From UBA1672 sp964352375 (GTDB lineage Bacteria > Pseudomonadota > Alphaproteobacteria > Micavibrionales > Micavibrionaceae): a stretch of DNA of 13,871 bases. The notes beneath the pieces were generated by a model. That model was given only the letters and a program-made list of their open reading frames with translations. It was not told the origin of the DNA and ran no database searches. The translations under genes and the position numbers were made by a program. Shown here one piece after another: positions 7,801 to 13,871 of this stretch. The stretch is taken from positions 1 through 13,871 of the forward strand of contig CAYGSA010000043.1 of the NCBI GenBank assembly GCA_964352375.1, written 5' to 3'. The stretch's first letter is position 1, and each line of letters opens with the position of its first letter.

Positions 7801-7953
7801 ATGGCAAACCACACTCCCCCAGAAATTGACCCAGAGCAACTTGAAAGCGCAGAGACGTTATGGCGTAATTTTACGATTGGCGGAAAATATTCTATCTATG
7901 CAACTGTGGCTATTCTTATTGCGCTTGCCTTGGGGTTTGTTCAGTTTTTTTAA
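7801..7953 (+). CDS. aa3-type cytochrome c oxidase subunit IV
   Basis: A 50-residue single-pass membrane protein. An acidic N-terminal half (EIDPEQLESAETLW) precedes N-F-x-x-x-x-K-Y and one C-terminal membrane helix (about residues 31-49, YATVAILIALALGFVQFF). This layout, with a tryptophan or similar aromatic before the helix, matches the small bacterial aa3-type oxidase subunit IV family (PF07835), known mainly from alphaproteobacteria, where it packs against the core oxidase. It lies 55 nt after purN, unlinked to any other oxidase gene in the window. The ribosome binding site (AGAG about 11 nt before ATG) is weak. The family call rests on size, topology and the N-terminal pattern. Confidence 0.75.
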   Translation: MANHTPPEIDPEQLESAETLWRNFTIGGKYSIYATVAILIALALGFVQFF

Positions 7954-8041
7954 CCTCATCCTAATTAAATATTAAAGTTTCTCAGTCATGATTTGCGCAA
8001 AGCACTGTACTTTCTTTGTATGGTTGCAAGGTTCAAGAGCA

Positions 8042-11000
8042 ATGCCTGCAAAAATGATGATAAATATTTTGAAACGACAGCCCCTATCTTTGCGCGCCAA
8101 ACAGGTCGCTGCGATCTTTTGCCTAGTTTGTGTGTCTGCACTTTTTTTACCTCATATTTTTACGCATACCAGCACAGCGAACGGACTGATGCTATCAGAC
8201 GAATACGATGTTTTTGCGATATCGCCTTATGTTTATATTACCAAAGATGAAAAAGGAACGCTCACTTATCAAGAGATTTTAAAGCATTATGAGGGTAAAT
8301 TAAGGGGTGAGAAAAGATCTACTGATATTATATCCATCGGATTAAGTGGGGCAGTGCACTGGATTTTATTCTCGGTTGATAATCAAAGTCTGGAAGAAAA
8401 CTGGATTTTAGATTTTGGAAAATCATTTAATGGCCGCCTCGGGCTTGCGCGTGACCTTAGCATCATTAATGCTACGACAGGCTATATAATGAATTTTTCT
8501 GATGATGGTCGAGATGGAAAAAACATCCCTGTTTTGGGGGCGTCTGTGCCTTTGAAATTTGCTCAAGGCCAAAATGACATAATTTTACGGATTGTTGCTG
8601 AAAAAGGGTTTCCCCTGACGCTTGTGCCCCATTTAATGTCACAGAATCATTATATGAAAGAGATGTTTAAAGGTGATTCACGCTTTATCACTATCTCTAT
8701 TATTTTTTGCCTTATTATGAGTTTTTTTGTTTTTTCATTTTATGAAAATCGAAATCCTGCCTCTCTTGCTTTATTCTCGTACTATGCGACTTTATTTTCT
8801 CTTTTCTATAATTTTGATACCCAGATTGTCTCTCAGGATATTTTAGACGGGCGACTGATGTTTATCCTTTATATTTCTAGTTTTGTGGCATTGTTTGTAG
8901 CGGCAAAATTTTTTATTCAAATAGATTATCAGCATAATCCTTTTGAAAATCTTTTTTTAATATCAACCTCTTTTGTTGTTTTTGTAGCGCTTATTCTTTA
9001 TTTGACAATTCTGAGCTACAGCTCTTTCGGTCTTATTTCCTTGGTTCTGAGTGTATTCTGTTCTGTTTTAGTTTTAAGTGTTATTGCGGGTTTTACGGGC
9101 ACTATGCCTCTTCCTCTCAAAGCCTTGTTTTGCTGCAGTATATGGCTTTCTGTTATTCCTTTAATGATACTCTGTTTAGCGGCACTTGGAATTATGCCAG
9201 AGCATTCCGAAACTTATATGATATTTTGGATACCTCACCTTCTGAGCGCCGTTTTCTTTGTCTCTTCTTATTTTTTTTCGTATGAGTATCACAAAAAATT
9301 AGAGGAGCGCACTCTAGAGAAACAAAAGCAAAAAGAGCTTTCTTATGCGCAATTACAAAAATCGAAATCTTCGGCGGATCATGCGCGACTTCTACGCGTC
9401 ATTGAGCGAGAGAGAGAGCTGATGTCCGAGCTTAGGGAACGTGAGGTCAAGCGCACAGAAGAAATGAGACAGGCAAAAGAAATGGCCGATAAAGCTAATC
9501 AGGCGAAATCTTCTTTTTTGGCCGTTGTGAGTCACGAGATTAGAACGCCAATGAACGGTGTTTTGGGTATGGTACAGCTTTTACATGATACGCATCTTAA
9601 CAAACGTCAAAGTGAATATGTAGATGCAATCTATCAATCGAGCAACACGATGATGAATTTGCTCAATGACATTTTGGATTTTGAGAAAATAGAGCGTGGA
9701 AGCATGACTATTGAGGCTATTGCTTTTGATATGCATAAGCTTATCAAAGATATTGTTATTTTGATGTCTGGTCATGCTGCCCAAAAAGGCATTACGCTTG
9801 AGCATGATATTGCAAATGATGTCCCTCAATTTGTTGTAGGCGATCCTACGCGGCTTAGACAAATTCTTCTAAATTTTGTGAGTAATGGTCTTAAATTTAC
9901 TGAAGACGGGCGTGTTACTATATCGCTGCAGACTAAAGATGAGGGACGCACTATATATTTTTGCGTTCGTGATACAGGCATCGGTATTGCACCGCAGGCT
10001 CAAGATAAGCTTTTCATTCCTTTTTCTCAAGCAGATACAAGTATCGCACGAAAATATGGTGGGACGGGACTTGGTCTGGCTATTGCGCAGCGCCTCGTTC
10101 ATGCCATGGGCGGTCATGTTGATATCCATAGTCAGGTTGGGTCAGGCAGTGCATTCTCTTTTGAATTAAAGTTTGAGCGTGCAAATAAAACAGATGAACA
10201 CGTTCTCCTAAGTCAGATAGAAGAAAAACAAAATAAAATTGAGTTCCTCGATCAGGATAACGCGTTTGACACGAAGCCGATGCGCATTCTTATTGTCGAA
10301 GATAACGAGTTGAACAGAAAGGTCATGCACGGTTTACTGTCTCGGGACGGTCATACTTTGTATATGGCGGCAAATGGCTTGGAAGCCATTGATATATGCT
10401 TTAATAAAGAACCTGATCTCATTCTTATGGATATCCAGATAGGTGGCTTTTCTGGCATTGAAACAACGAAAAAAATTAGAGCCCATGGTAATATTAATAT
10501 TGCTTCGACGCCTATTATTGCGATGACGGGCAATGTAATGCTTGAAGATGTGGAGACTTATTTCGAGGCTGGCATGAATGGATTGCTGCCTAAACCAGTG
10601 CATTATAAAGATTTGAAAATTCTTCTTTATAATGCATCAATAGGTAAATTTGAAAATGATCTTCCTGCCGAATTTTTTGCTCATAGATCCAATAAATCCA
10701 TTGATTTAAAACACGTTAAAACAGACCTGCAGTTTGATGACCGCGAACATTTTATGGAGGACTCACCTGCGCGTATTTATGATATTCGTGATGATGGTCA
10801 TTTACAAGCTTCAACTGGCGCCCCTCACCAACCTATCAGACAAGCGCATACAAAAGTTCCCGCTCAGGAGCGGCTTGAGCAAAAACAGATTAAGAGTAAT
10901 GATGAATTAACAGATATACAAAAATATATACTCGGCATTCCATCTGATAGACTGTCTGAGACTGATAAAAAACCTAGCCCTGAGACAAGTTCTTCTCAAA

Positions 11001-11410
11001 CAAATGACCTGCCTGATGAGGCACAGCAGGAAGTTATGATGCCTTCCGAACATGAAATGCCTCTTCAAAGCGCGTATATTGATCTCGGGATGCTAACTAA
11101 CTTAAAAAATACGCTTGGTGACACTCAACTAGAAACATTGCTTTATGGTTTTTTAGACAAATCTACAGAGATTATTGAAGTACTTGAAGCCTCAGCTTAT
11201 GCTGTGGATATTGGTAATCTAGCTGCGCGTGGACATGAGCTTAAAGGTATGGCAGGCAATTTTGGCATGTCTGCCTTGAGCGCTGTGGCCTCTGACGTAG
11301 AGAAATATGCTAAGCTTATGGATAAAGAAAATGCTGTGCAATCAGCCAAAAAGCTAAAGGGCATAAACGAGGATACCCGCTATGCCCTTTTAGACTGGCT
11401 TAAAAGTTAG
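8042..11410 (+). CDS. 7TMR-DISM hybrid histidine kinase with receiver and HPt domains
   Basis: A membrane sensor kinase of about 1122 residues (numbered from the ATG at 8042). In order: N-terminal membrane anchor (about 21-40); a periplasmic beta-rich 7TMR-DISMED2-type domain (about 50-190, with VHWILFSVDNQS); seven membrane helices (about 213-415); a charged coiled coil (415-480); HisKA with phospho-accepting H498 (SHEIRTPMNG); ATPase domain with N615 (VSNGLKF), D644 (DTGIGI) and GGTGLGL at 673; a receiver with E753, D754, phospho-accepting D797 (LILMDI) and K851; a polar linker (about 870-1010); and a C-terminal HPt with H1065 (GHELKGMAGNFG). All phosphorelay residues are present, so an ArcB-like relay to a separate response regulator is expected, but none is encoded nearby. 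DISMED2 domains are thought to bind carbohydrate or similar ligands. An in-frame ATG at 7988 adds 18 residues; neither start has a strong ribosome binding site, and 8042 gives a more usual membrane anchor. Confidence 0.93.
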   Translation: MPAKMMINILKRQPLSLRAKQVAAIFCLVCVSALFLPHIFTHTSTANGLMLSDEYDVFAISPYVYITKDEKGTLTYQEILKHYEGKLRGEKRSTDIISIGLSGAVHWILFSVDNQSLEENWILDFGKSFNGRLGLARDLSIINATTGYIMNFSDDGRDGKNIPVLGASVPLKFAQGQNDIILRIVAEKGFPLTLVPHLMSQNHYMKEMFKGDSRFITISIIFCLIMSFFVFSFYENRNPASLALFSYYATLFSLFYNFDTQIVSQDILDGRLMFILYISSFVALFVAAKFFIQIDYQHNPFENLFLISTSFVVFVALILYLTILSYSSFGLISLVLSVFCSVLVLSVIAGFTGTMPLPLKALFCCSIWLSVIPLMILCLAALGIMPEHSETYMIFWIPHLLSAVFFVSSYFFSYEYHKKLEERTLEKQKQKELSYAQLQKSKSSADHARLLRVIERERELMSELREREVKRTEEMRQAKEMADKANQAKSSFLAVVSHEIRTPMNGVLGMVQLLHDTHLNKRQSEYVDAIYQSSNTMMNLLNDILDFEKIERGSMTIEAIAFDMHKLIKDIVILMSGHAAQKGITLEHDIANDVPQFVVGDPTRLRQILLNFVSNGLKFTEDGRVTISLQTKDEGRTIYFCVRDTGIGIAPQAQDKLFIPFSQADTSIARKYGGTGLGLAIAQRLVHAMGGHVDIHSQVGSGSAFSFELKFERANKTDEHVLLSQIEEKQNKIEFLDQDNAFDTKPMRILIVEDNELNRKVMHGLLSRDGHTLYMAANGLEAIDICFNKEPDLILMDIQIGGFSGIETTKKIRAHGNINIASTPIIAMTGNVMLEDVETYFEAGMNGLLPKPVHYKDLKILLYNASIGKFENDLPAEFFAHRSNKSIDLKHVKTDLQFDDREHFMEDSPARIYDIRDDGHLQASTGAPHQPIRQAHTKVPAQERLEQKQIKSNDELTDIQKYILGIPSDRLSETDKKPSPETSSSQTNDLPDEAQQEVMMPSEHEMPLQSAYIDLGMLTNLKNTLGDTQLETLLYGFLDKSTEIIEVLEASAYAVDIGNLAARGHELKGMAGNFGMSALSAVASDVEKYAKLMDKENAVQSAKKLKGINEDTRYALLDWLKS

Positions 11411-11418
11411 AGTTACCC

Positions 11419-11841
11419 CTATCCTACGATCTCATCTGCCTTGAAGAAGTATTCAATTTCGATTTTTGCGTTTTCCAGTGAATCTGATCCATGGACGGAG
11501 TTTTCGCCGATATTGAGGGCGTATTCTTTGCGAATTGTGCCTGCGTCTGCTTCTTCTGGGTTAGTTGCGCCCATGACTTCGCGGTTCTTTGCGACAGCGT
11601 CTTCACCTTCGAGGACTTGAACGACAACAGGCTCGGAGCTCATGAATTCGGTGAGTTCGCCGAAGAATGGGCGTTCGCTGTGAACAGCATAGAAGCCTTT
11701 TGCTTTATCGAGGCTCATATGGATGCGTTTTTGGCCAACAATACGCAAGCCTGCTTCTTCGAGTTTCGCGTTAATTGCGCCTGTTAAATTGCGGCGCGTG
11801 GCATCTGGTTTAATTATTGAAAATGTACGTTCAACAGCCAT
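11419..11841 (-). CDS. ndk: Nucleoside diphosphate kinase
   Basis: Transfers the gamma phosphate from ATP to nucleoside diphosphates, balancing the NTP and dNTP pools. At 140 residues it has the usual length. It begins MAVERTFSIIKPDATRRNL, contains the nucleotide-binding K11, the SERPFFGEL segment and the GATNPEEADAGTIR motif, and the catalytic histidine is H117 in NSVHGSDS. The frame is open upstream to 11913, but the ATG at 11841 has AAGGA 7 nt before it and begins the conserved domain, and the extension would cover the promoter. It converges on the histidine kinase gene with 8 nt between the stops and is divergent from the RelA/SpoT-like operon. Confidence 0.97.
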   Translation of the reverse strand: MAVERTFSIIKPDATRRNLTGAINAKLEEAGLRIVGQKRIHMSLDKAKGFYAVHSERPFFGELTEFMSSEPVVVQVLEGEDAVAKNREVMGATNPEEADAGTIRKEYALNIGENSVHGSDSLENAKIEIEYFFKADEIVG

Positions 11842-11884
11842 GTTTAAATCCTTTTTATATTCGGTTCTTTCCGTTTGAATGAAC

Positions 11885-11913
11885 GGTATAGCGAGCCTAT
11901 TCTTTGCATGCAA
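11885..11913 (-). promoter_or_regulatory. Candidate sigma70-type promoter of ndk
   Basis: On the minus strand TTGCAT (11908-11913) and TATACC (11885-11890) are 17 nt apart, leaving a leader of about 37 nt to the ndk ATG that contains AAGGA. The -35 box is half of a perfect 10-bp palindrome TTGCATGCAA (11904-11913). Confidence 0.45.
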
Positions 11914-11923
11914 GAGAATATTA

Positions 11924-11953
11924 TTGCATTAAGGCCTTGTGTCTTGATATAGT
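11924..11953 (+). promoter_or_regulatory. Candidate promoter of the RelA/SpoT-like operon
   Basis: TTGCAT (11924-11929) and TATAGT (11948-11953) are 18 nt apart, about 32 nt before the ATG at 11986, which has a strong AGGGGA ribosome binding site at 11974-11979. The -35 box repeats the hexamer used by the divergent ndk promoter, 10 bp away. Confidence 0.4.
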
Positions 11954-11985
11954 AAGAAAAAATAAAAATAAACAGGGGATTTAGT

Positions 11986-13089
11986 ATGGGTTTATCCCGT
12001 CATTTTGAAGTTTTAGCGAACTCTATGCGTGACTCTCATGGTCACGCAAAGCAGCGTATGAGCTTTGAGCGTATGGTCGAAACACATCATACCGCAACTG
12101 AGCGTCTTGCTTCGGCAATGATTGATATCAGGCGGGATACTGGCGCATCCCTTAAAATTGGTAAGCCAAAAGAATTAGGGCGCGCAGAAGATAAAATTAA
12201 GGATGATTATAAGGGAGATGCATCGCTGCTCTGTGATATGGCGCGTGGGAAAATTATTGTAGACTCGCCTGAGCAAATTCAAACAATGCAAGAAAACTTG
12301 CCTGATTTGCTGGCTATGCACGGGATGTTTGTTGTTCAGGAGAGTGATTATTTCAAGACACCCAAGGCGCAAACAGGATATTCGTGTCTTAATTTTAAAA
12401 TTGCCGTTCCTGTTGGTGAAGATGATAAAGGTCAGGCGGAATATCAGATTTGTGAGTTACAAGTTGTTGCGGAACAAATCGAAGCGGTTTCAAAACAATC
12501 GCATTTTTTTAAGCGTAAATCAGAAGATATTACAGCGGAAGGACTTGTATCGCCTGCGGATCAGATGTTGGCTTGGGCTTATTCGACCATTGCGCGCGGC
12601 ATTACCGCGCAAGTGCGGCATGCGCATGGGTATGAGGCGCTTCTCGATAACCCTGCGAAACATAGGCTGACTGAACAGCGGCAAAAGCGCTATCAAGATT
12701 GTCGGAATATGCTCTATGATGTATTGGCTGAACAAGCTAACGCAGAAACTCATTCGCGTGATGCTGAACTGTTTGTCGAGCGTGAGCAGGATAAAGGTAA
12801 ATATTTTTATGCGATTAAGCATGGCACGCACGGAGCGGAATTTATGCGCTATACGCAGGAAGAAAATATCCGTCAGGCATCTTTACAGCGTTACAGCGAG
12901 GCCGATGCGAAATGGGTACCCGCCGGTGCGGTTGGTCAGCTTGCCTATTCGTCTAAGTTTGAAATATTTGATAGCCATAAAGATTTTGCTATGGCACGCA
13001 CTGAATACATATCTGATGCGCGGCCCGAAGCTACTTCTGATCTTATACGAGAGTCTATTCGTCGTCTGGAGGAGGCTGATCTTGGTTGA
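11986..13089 (+). CDS. Divergent RelA/SpoT-like nucleotidyltransferase domain protein
   Basis: A 367-residue soluble protein. The N-terminal half reads like a divergent RelA/SpoT synthetase core: basic entry helix (K57, K60, K62, R66, K70, K72), DYKGD (74-78), D84-x-x-R87-G-K (the metal-binding D-x-x-G-x-R region of (p)ppGpp synthetases), D121-Y-F-K-T-P-K127, G131-Y132-S-C-L-N (canonically GYxSLH, here H to N) and E157-L-Q (canonically EIQ), followed by an E-Q-I-E-A-V helix and H173. No HD-type hydrolase motif is visible. The C-terminal half (about 180-367) is a helical region, then a beta-rich stretch around 280-340 (GAEFMRYTQEEN, DAKWVPAGAVGQL) that I do not recognise. The start has an AGGGGA site. 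The family is inferred from motif order; the product could be an alarmone, or pyrophosphate transfer to tRNA as in toxSAS toxins, or something else. Confidence 0.7.
   Translation: MGLSRHFEVLANSMRDSHGHAKQRMSFERMVETHHTATERLASAMIDIRRDTGASLKIGKPKELGRAEDKIKDDYKGDASLLCDMARGKIIVDSPEQIQTMQENLPDLLAMHGMFVVQESDYFKTPKAQTGYSCLNFKIAVPVGEDDKGQAEYQICELQVVAEQIEAVSKQSHFFKRKSEDITAEGLVSPADQMLAWAYSTIARGITAQVRHAHGYEALLDNPAKHRLTEQRQKRYQDCRNMLYDVLAEQANAETHSRDAELFVEREQDKGKYFYAIKHGTHGAEFMRYTQEENIRQASLQRYSEADAKWVPAGAVGQLAYSSKFEIFDSHKDFAMARTEYISDARPEATSDLIRESIRRLEEADLG
13068..13075 (+). promoter_or_regulatory. Strong ribosome binding site deciding a TTG start
   Basis: GGAGGAGG lies inside the last codons of the RelA/SpoT-like gene, 6 nt before TTG at 13082 and 18 nt before the first in-frame ATG at 13094. 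The spacing favours the TTG as the start of the following small gene. Confidence 0.6.
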
Positions 13090-13333
13090 TATTATGGATT
13101 TTGATTACGACCCGAATGCACCTGAAGAGATTCAGTATTACATTGTGGGTGTTCATCCGCTCCGTGTGACAGTGGTTGACGAATTGCCGATTAAGATTGA
13201 AAAACCTGATGAGAACGGCGTTTTTGTAAAAGATAATGCGATGATCCGCCGCCTCAATGACTCACTGGATGTCGAAGAGGTGGATGAAGCGCGGTTTCGG
13301 GAATATTGTTTGAGTCAGGGTGTGAGGGTTTAG
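13082..13333 (+). CDS. Small acidic protein of unknown family (83 aa)
   Basis: I do not recognise this protein. From the TTG at 13082 it has 83 residues (79 from the ATG at 13094). It is strongly acidic, beginning V-D-I-M-D-F-D-Y-D-P-N-A-P-E-E, then a probable beta-rich core (QYYIVGVHPLRVTVVDELPI) and a C-terminal charged helix (MIRRLNDSLDVEEVDEARFREYCL). It has no membrane segment. Its start overlaps the end of the RelA/SpoT-like gene by 8 nt and its stop is 5 nt before the next RelA/SpoT-like gene, so it is translated within the same operon. Position, size and charge would suit an antitoxin or regulatory partner, but this is inference. The reading frame continues open upstream to 12716 only as a shadow of the first gene. 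Confidence 0.65.
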   Translation: MVDIMDFDYDPNAPEEIQYYIVGVHPLRVTVVDELPIKIEKPDENGVFVKDNAMIRRLNDSLDVEEVDEARFREYCLSQGVRV

Positions 13334-13338
13334 CTGTT

Positions 13339-13871
13339 ATGCGTAATAGAGATAAGCTTGTTGATAGAGCAAACTGGACTTTTGGTCATGCACAGCAGAC
13401 CCGAAGCCGCGCATATCAAGTTTGTAAAGATATTTGTGAGCTAACTGGCTTAGATCCTCATAATGACATTTTGGCTGGCCCTACAAAAACGCAAAGAAGA
13501 ATGTTAGAAAAAGCGCAACAAGACTATGGTGGTGACTTTAATCAAGTTCTTGATCCTTGCCGTTTTATGATTTTGTTTGACGATCCCGATTCTGTCATTC
13601 CAACCATGCGGCGTGACGTTCTACCGGGTAAAAACCAAACACCATTTGAAAGTTCTTTAATAGAGAGAGGCCGTTTTGATTATGGACGTACTCCGAAAGA
13701 CATGTTTGAGACTCCCAAGCAGTGGGGGTATATGGGATTTTTAATGAACTTTAATCCCAGAAACCCTCAAAAACATGTTCCGTTTGAAATTCAAATGACG
13801 CATAGGGATTTACATGAAGGCGTTTATCCCGACACTCATGAAAAATACGAAGAAATTCGTGCCGCTATTGA
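13339..13871 (+). CDS. Second divergent RelA/SpoT-like protein (truncated by window edge)
   Basis: The frame from ATG 13339 (GAGGG about 10 nt upstream, 5 nt after the previous stop) is open to the window end, giving 177 visible residues. It repeats the signature of the gene at 11986 in the same order and almost the same residue positions: DYGGD (62-66), D72-x-x-R75, DDPDSV followed by TM, D121-M-F-E-T-P-K127, G130-Y131 and E150-I-Q. In both proteins the D-x-x-R block is followed by I/L-x-x-D-x-P-x-x-[IV]-x-T-M. After GY the residues are MGFLMNF, so the canonical SLH is lost altogether. An H-E-K-Y-E-E-I helix ends the visible part. The two proteins are otherwise very different in sequence, so they look like distant paralogues rather than a recent duplication. 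Activity cannot be judged; the rest of the gene is outside. Confidence 0.65.
   Translation, partial: MRNRDKLVDRANWTFGHAQQTRSRAYQVCKDICELTGLDPHNDILAGPTKTQRRMLEKAQQDYGGDFNQVLDPCRFMILFDDPDSVIPTMRRDVLPGKNQTPFESSLIERGRFDYGRTPKDMFETPKQWGYMGFLMNFNPRNPQKHVPFEIQMTHRDLHEGVYPDTHEKYEEIRAAI

Noticed and set aside
7954..8041. Possible terminator after the small oxidase gene
   Set aside because: The run of T before the stop has only a 4-bp imperfect stem around it, and no real hairpin could be drawn.
11491..11787. Plus-strand frame opposite ndk rich in Cys and Phe
   Set aside because: It is the antisense shadow of ndk codons, with no start signal.
11842..11913. Extension of ndk to an ATG at 11913
   Set aside because: The extra 24 residues precede the conserved MAVERTF start, lack a ribosome binding site, and would cover the candidate promoter.
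12716..13081. Long upstream part of the frame of the small acidic gene
   Set aside because: It lies wholly inside the RelA/SpoT-like gene in another frame, has no ribosome binding site and reads as unlikely, arginine-rich protein. Only the part from 13082 is supported.

Overview
This is a chromosomal, gene-dense window with no RNA genes, insertion sequences or CRISPR arrays that I can see. Several genes point to an alphaproteobacterium: a short DnaA-like HdaA with an N-terminal clamp-binding motif, a DUF2066 - AI-2E-type permease - hdaA operon divergent from purMN, and a 50-residue aa3-type cytochrome oxidase subunit IV of the alphaproteobacterial type. The DNA is moderately AT-rich. A Micavibrio-like lineage is a guess only.

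Left part (1-2895): the start of aspS on the minus strand (cut by the window edge), then divergently an unrecognised 145-residue gene with its own good promoter, rnd (RNase D) and sixA (histidine phosphatase family), all on the plus strand. Middle (2897-5940): a tightly packed minus-strand operon, in transcription order DUF2066 secreted protein, AI-2E/PerM-type permease, hdaA, with a 3 nt gap and then a 1 nt overlap. It converges on sixA with 1 nt between the stops. Divergent from it is purM-purN (10 nt overlap), two steps of purine synthesis, followed by the small oxidase subunit gene.

Right-centre (8042-11410): a very large ArcB-like hybrid histidine kinase with a 7TMR-DISM sensor, HisKA, ATPase, receiver and HPt domains. 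It converges on ndk (minus strand).

Right end (11986-13871): the most unusual part. A plus-strand run of three closely packed genes starts divergently from ndk. The first and third (the third cut by the window edge) both carry a divergent RelA/SpoT-like nucleotidyltransferase core with the same ordered signature (DY-x-GD, D-x-x-R, D-x-F-x-TPK, GY, E-[IL]-Q) and no visible HD hydrolase. Between them is a small acidic protein of unknown family, apparently starting at a TTG with a very strong ribosome binding site inside the end of the first gene. This resembles the layout of small alarmone synthetase / toxSAS-type operons but matches no arrangement I know. It is the best candidate for an undescribed system here.
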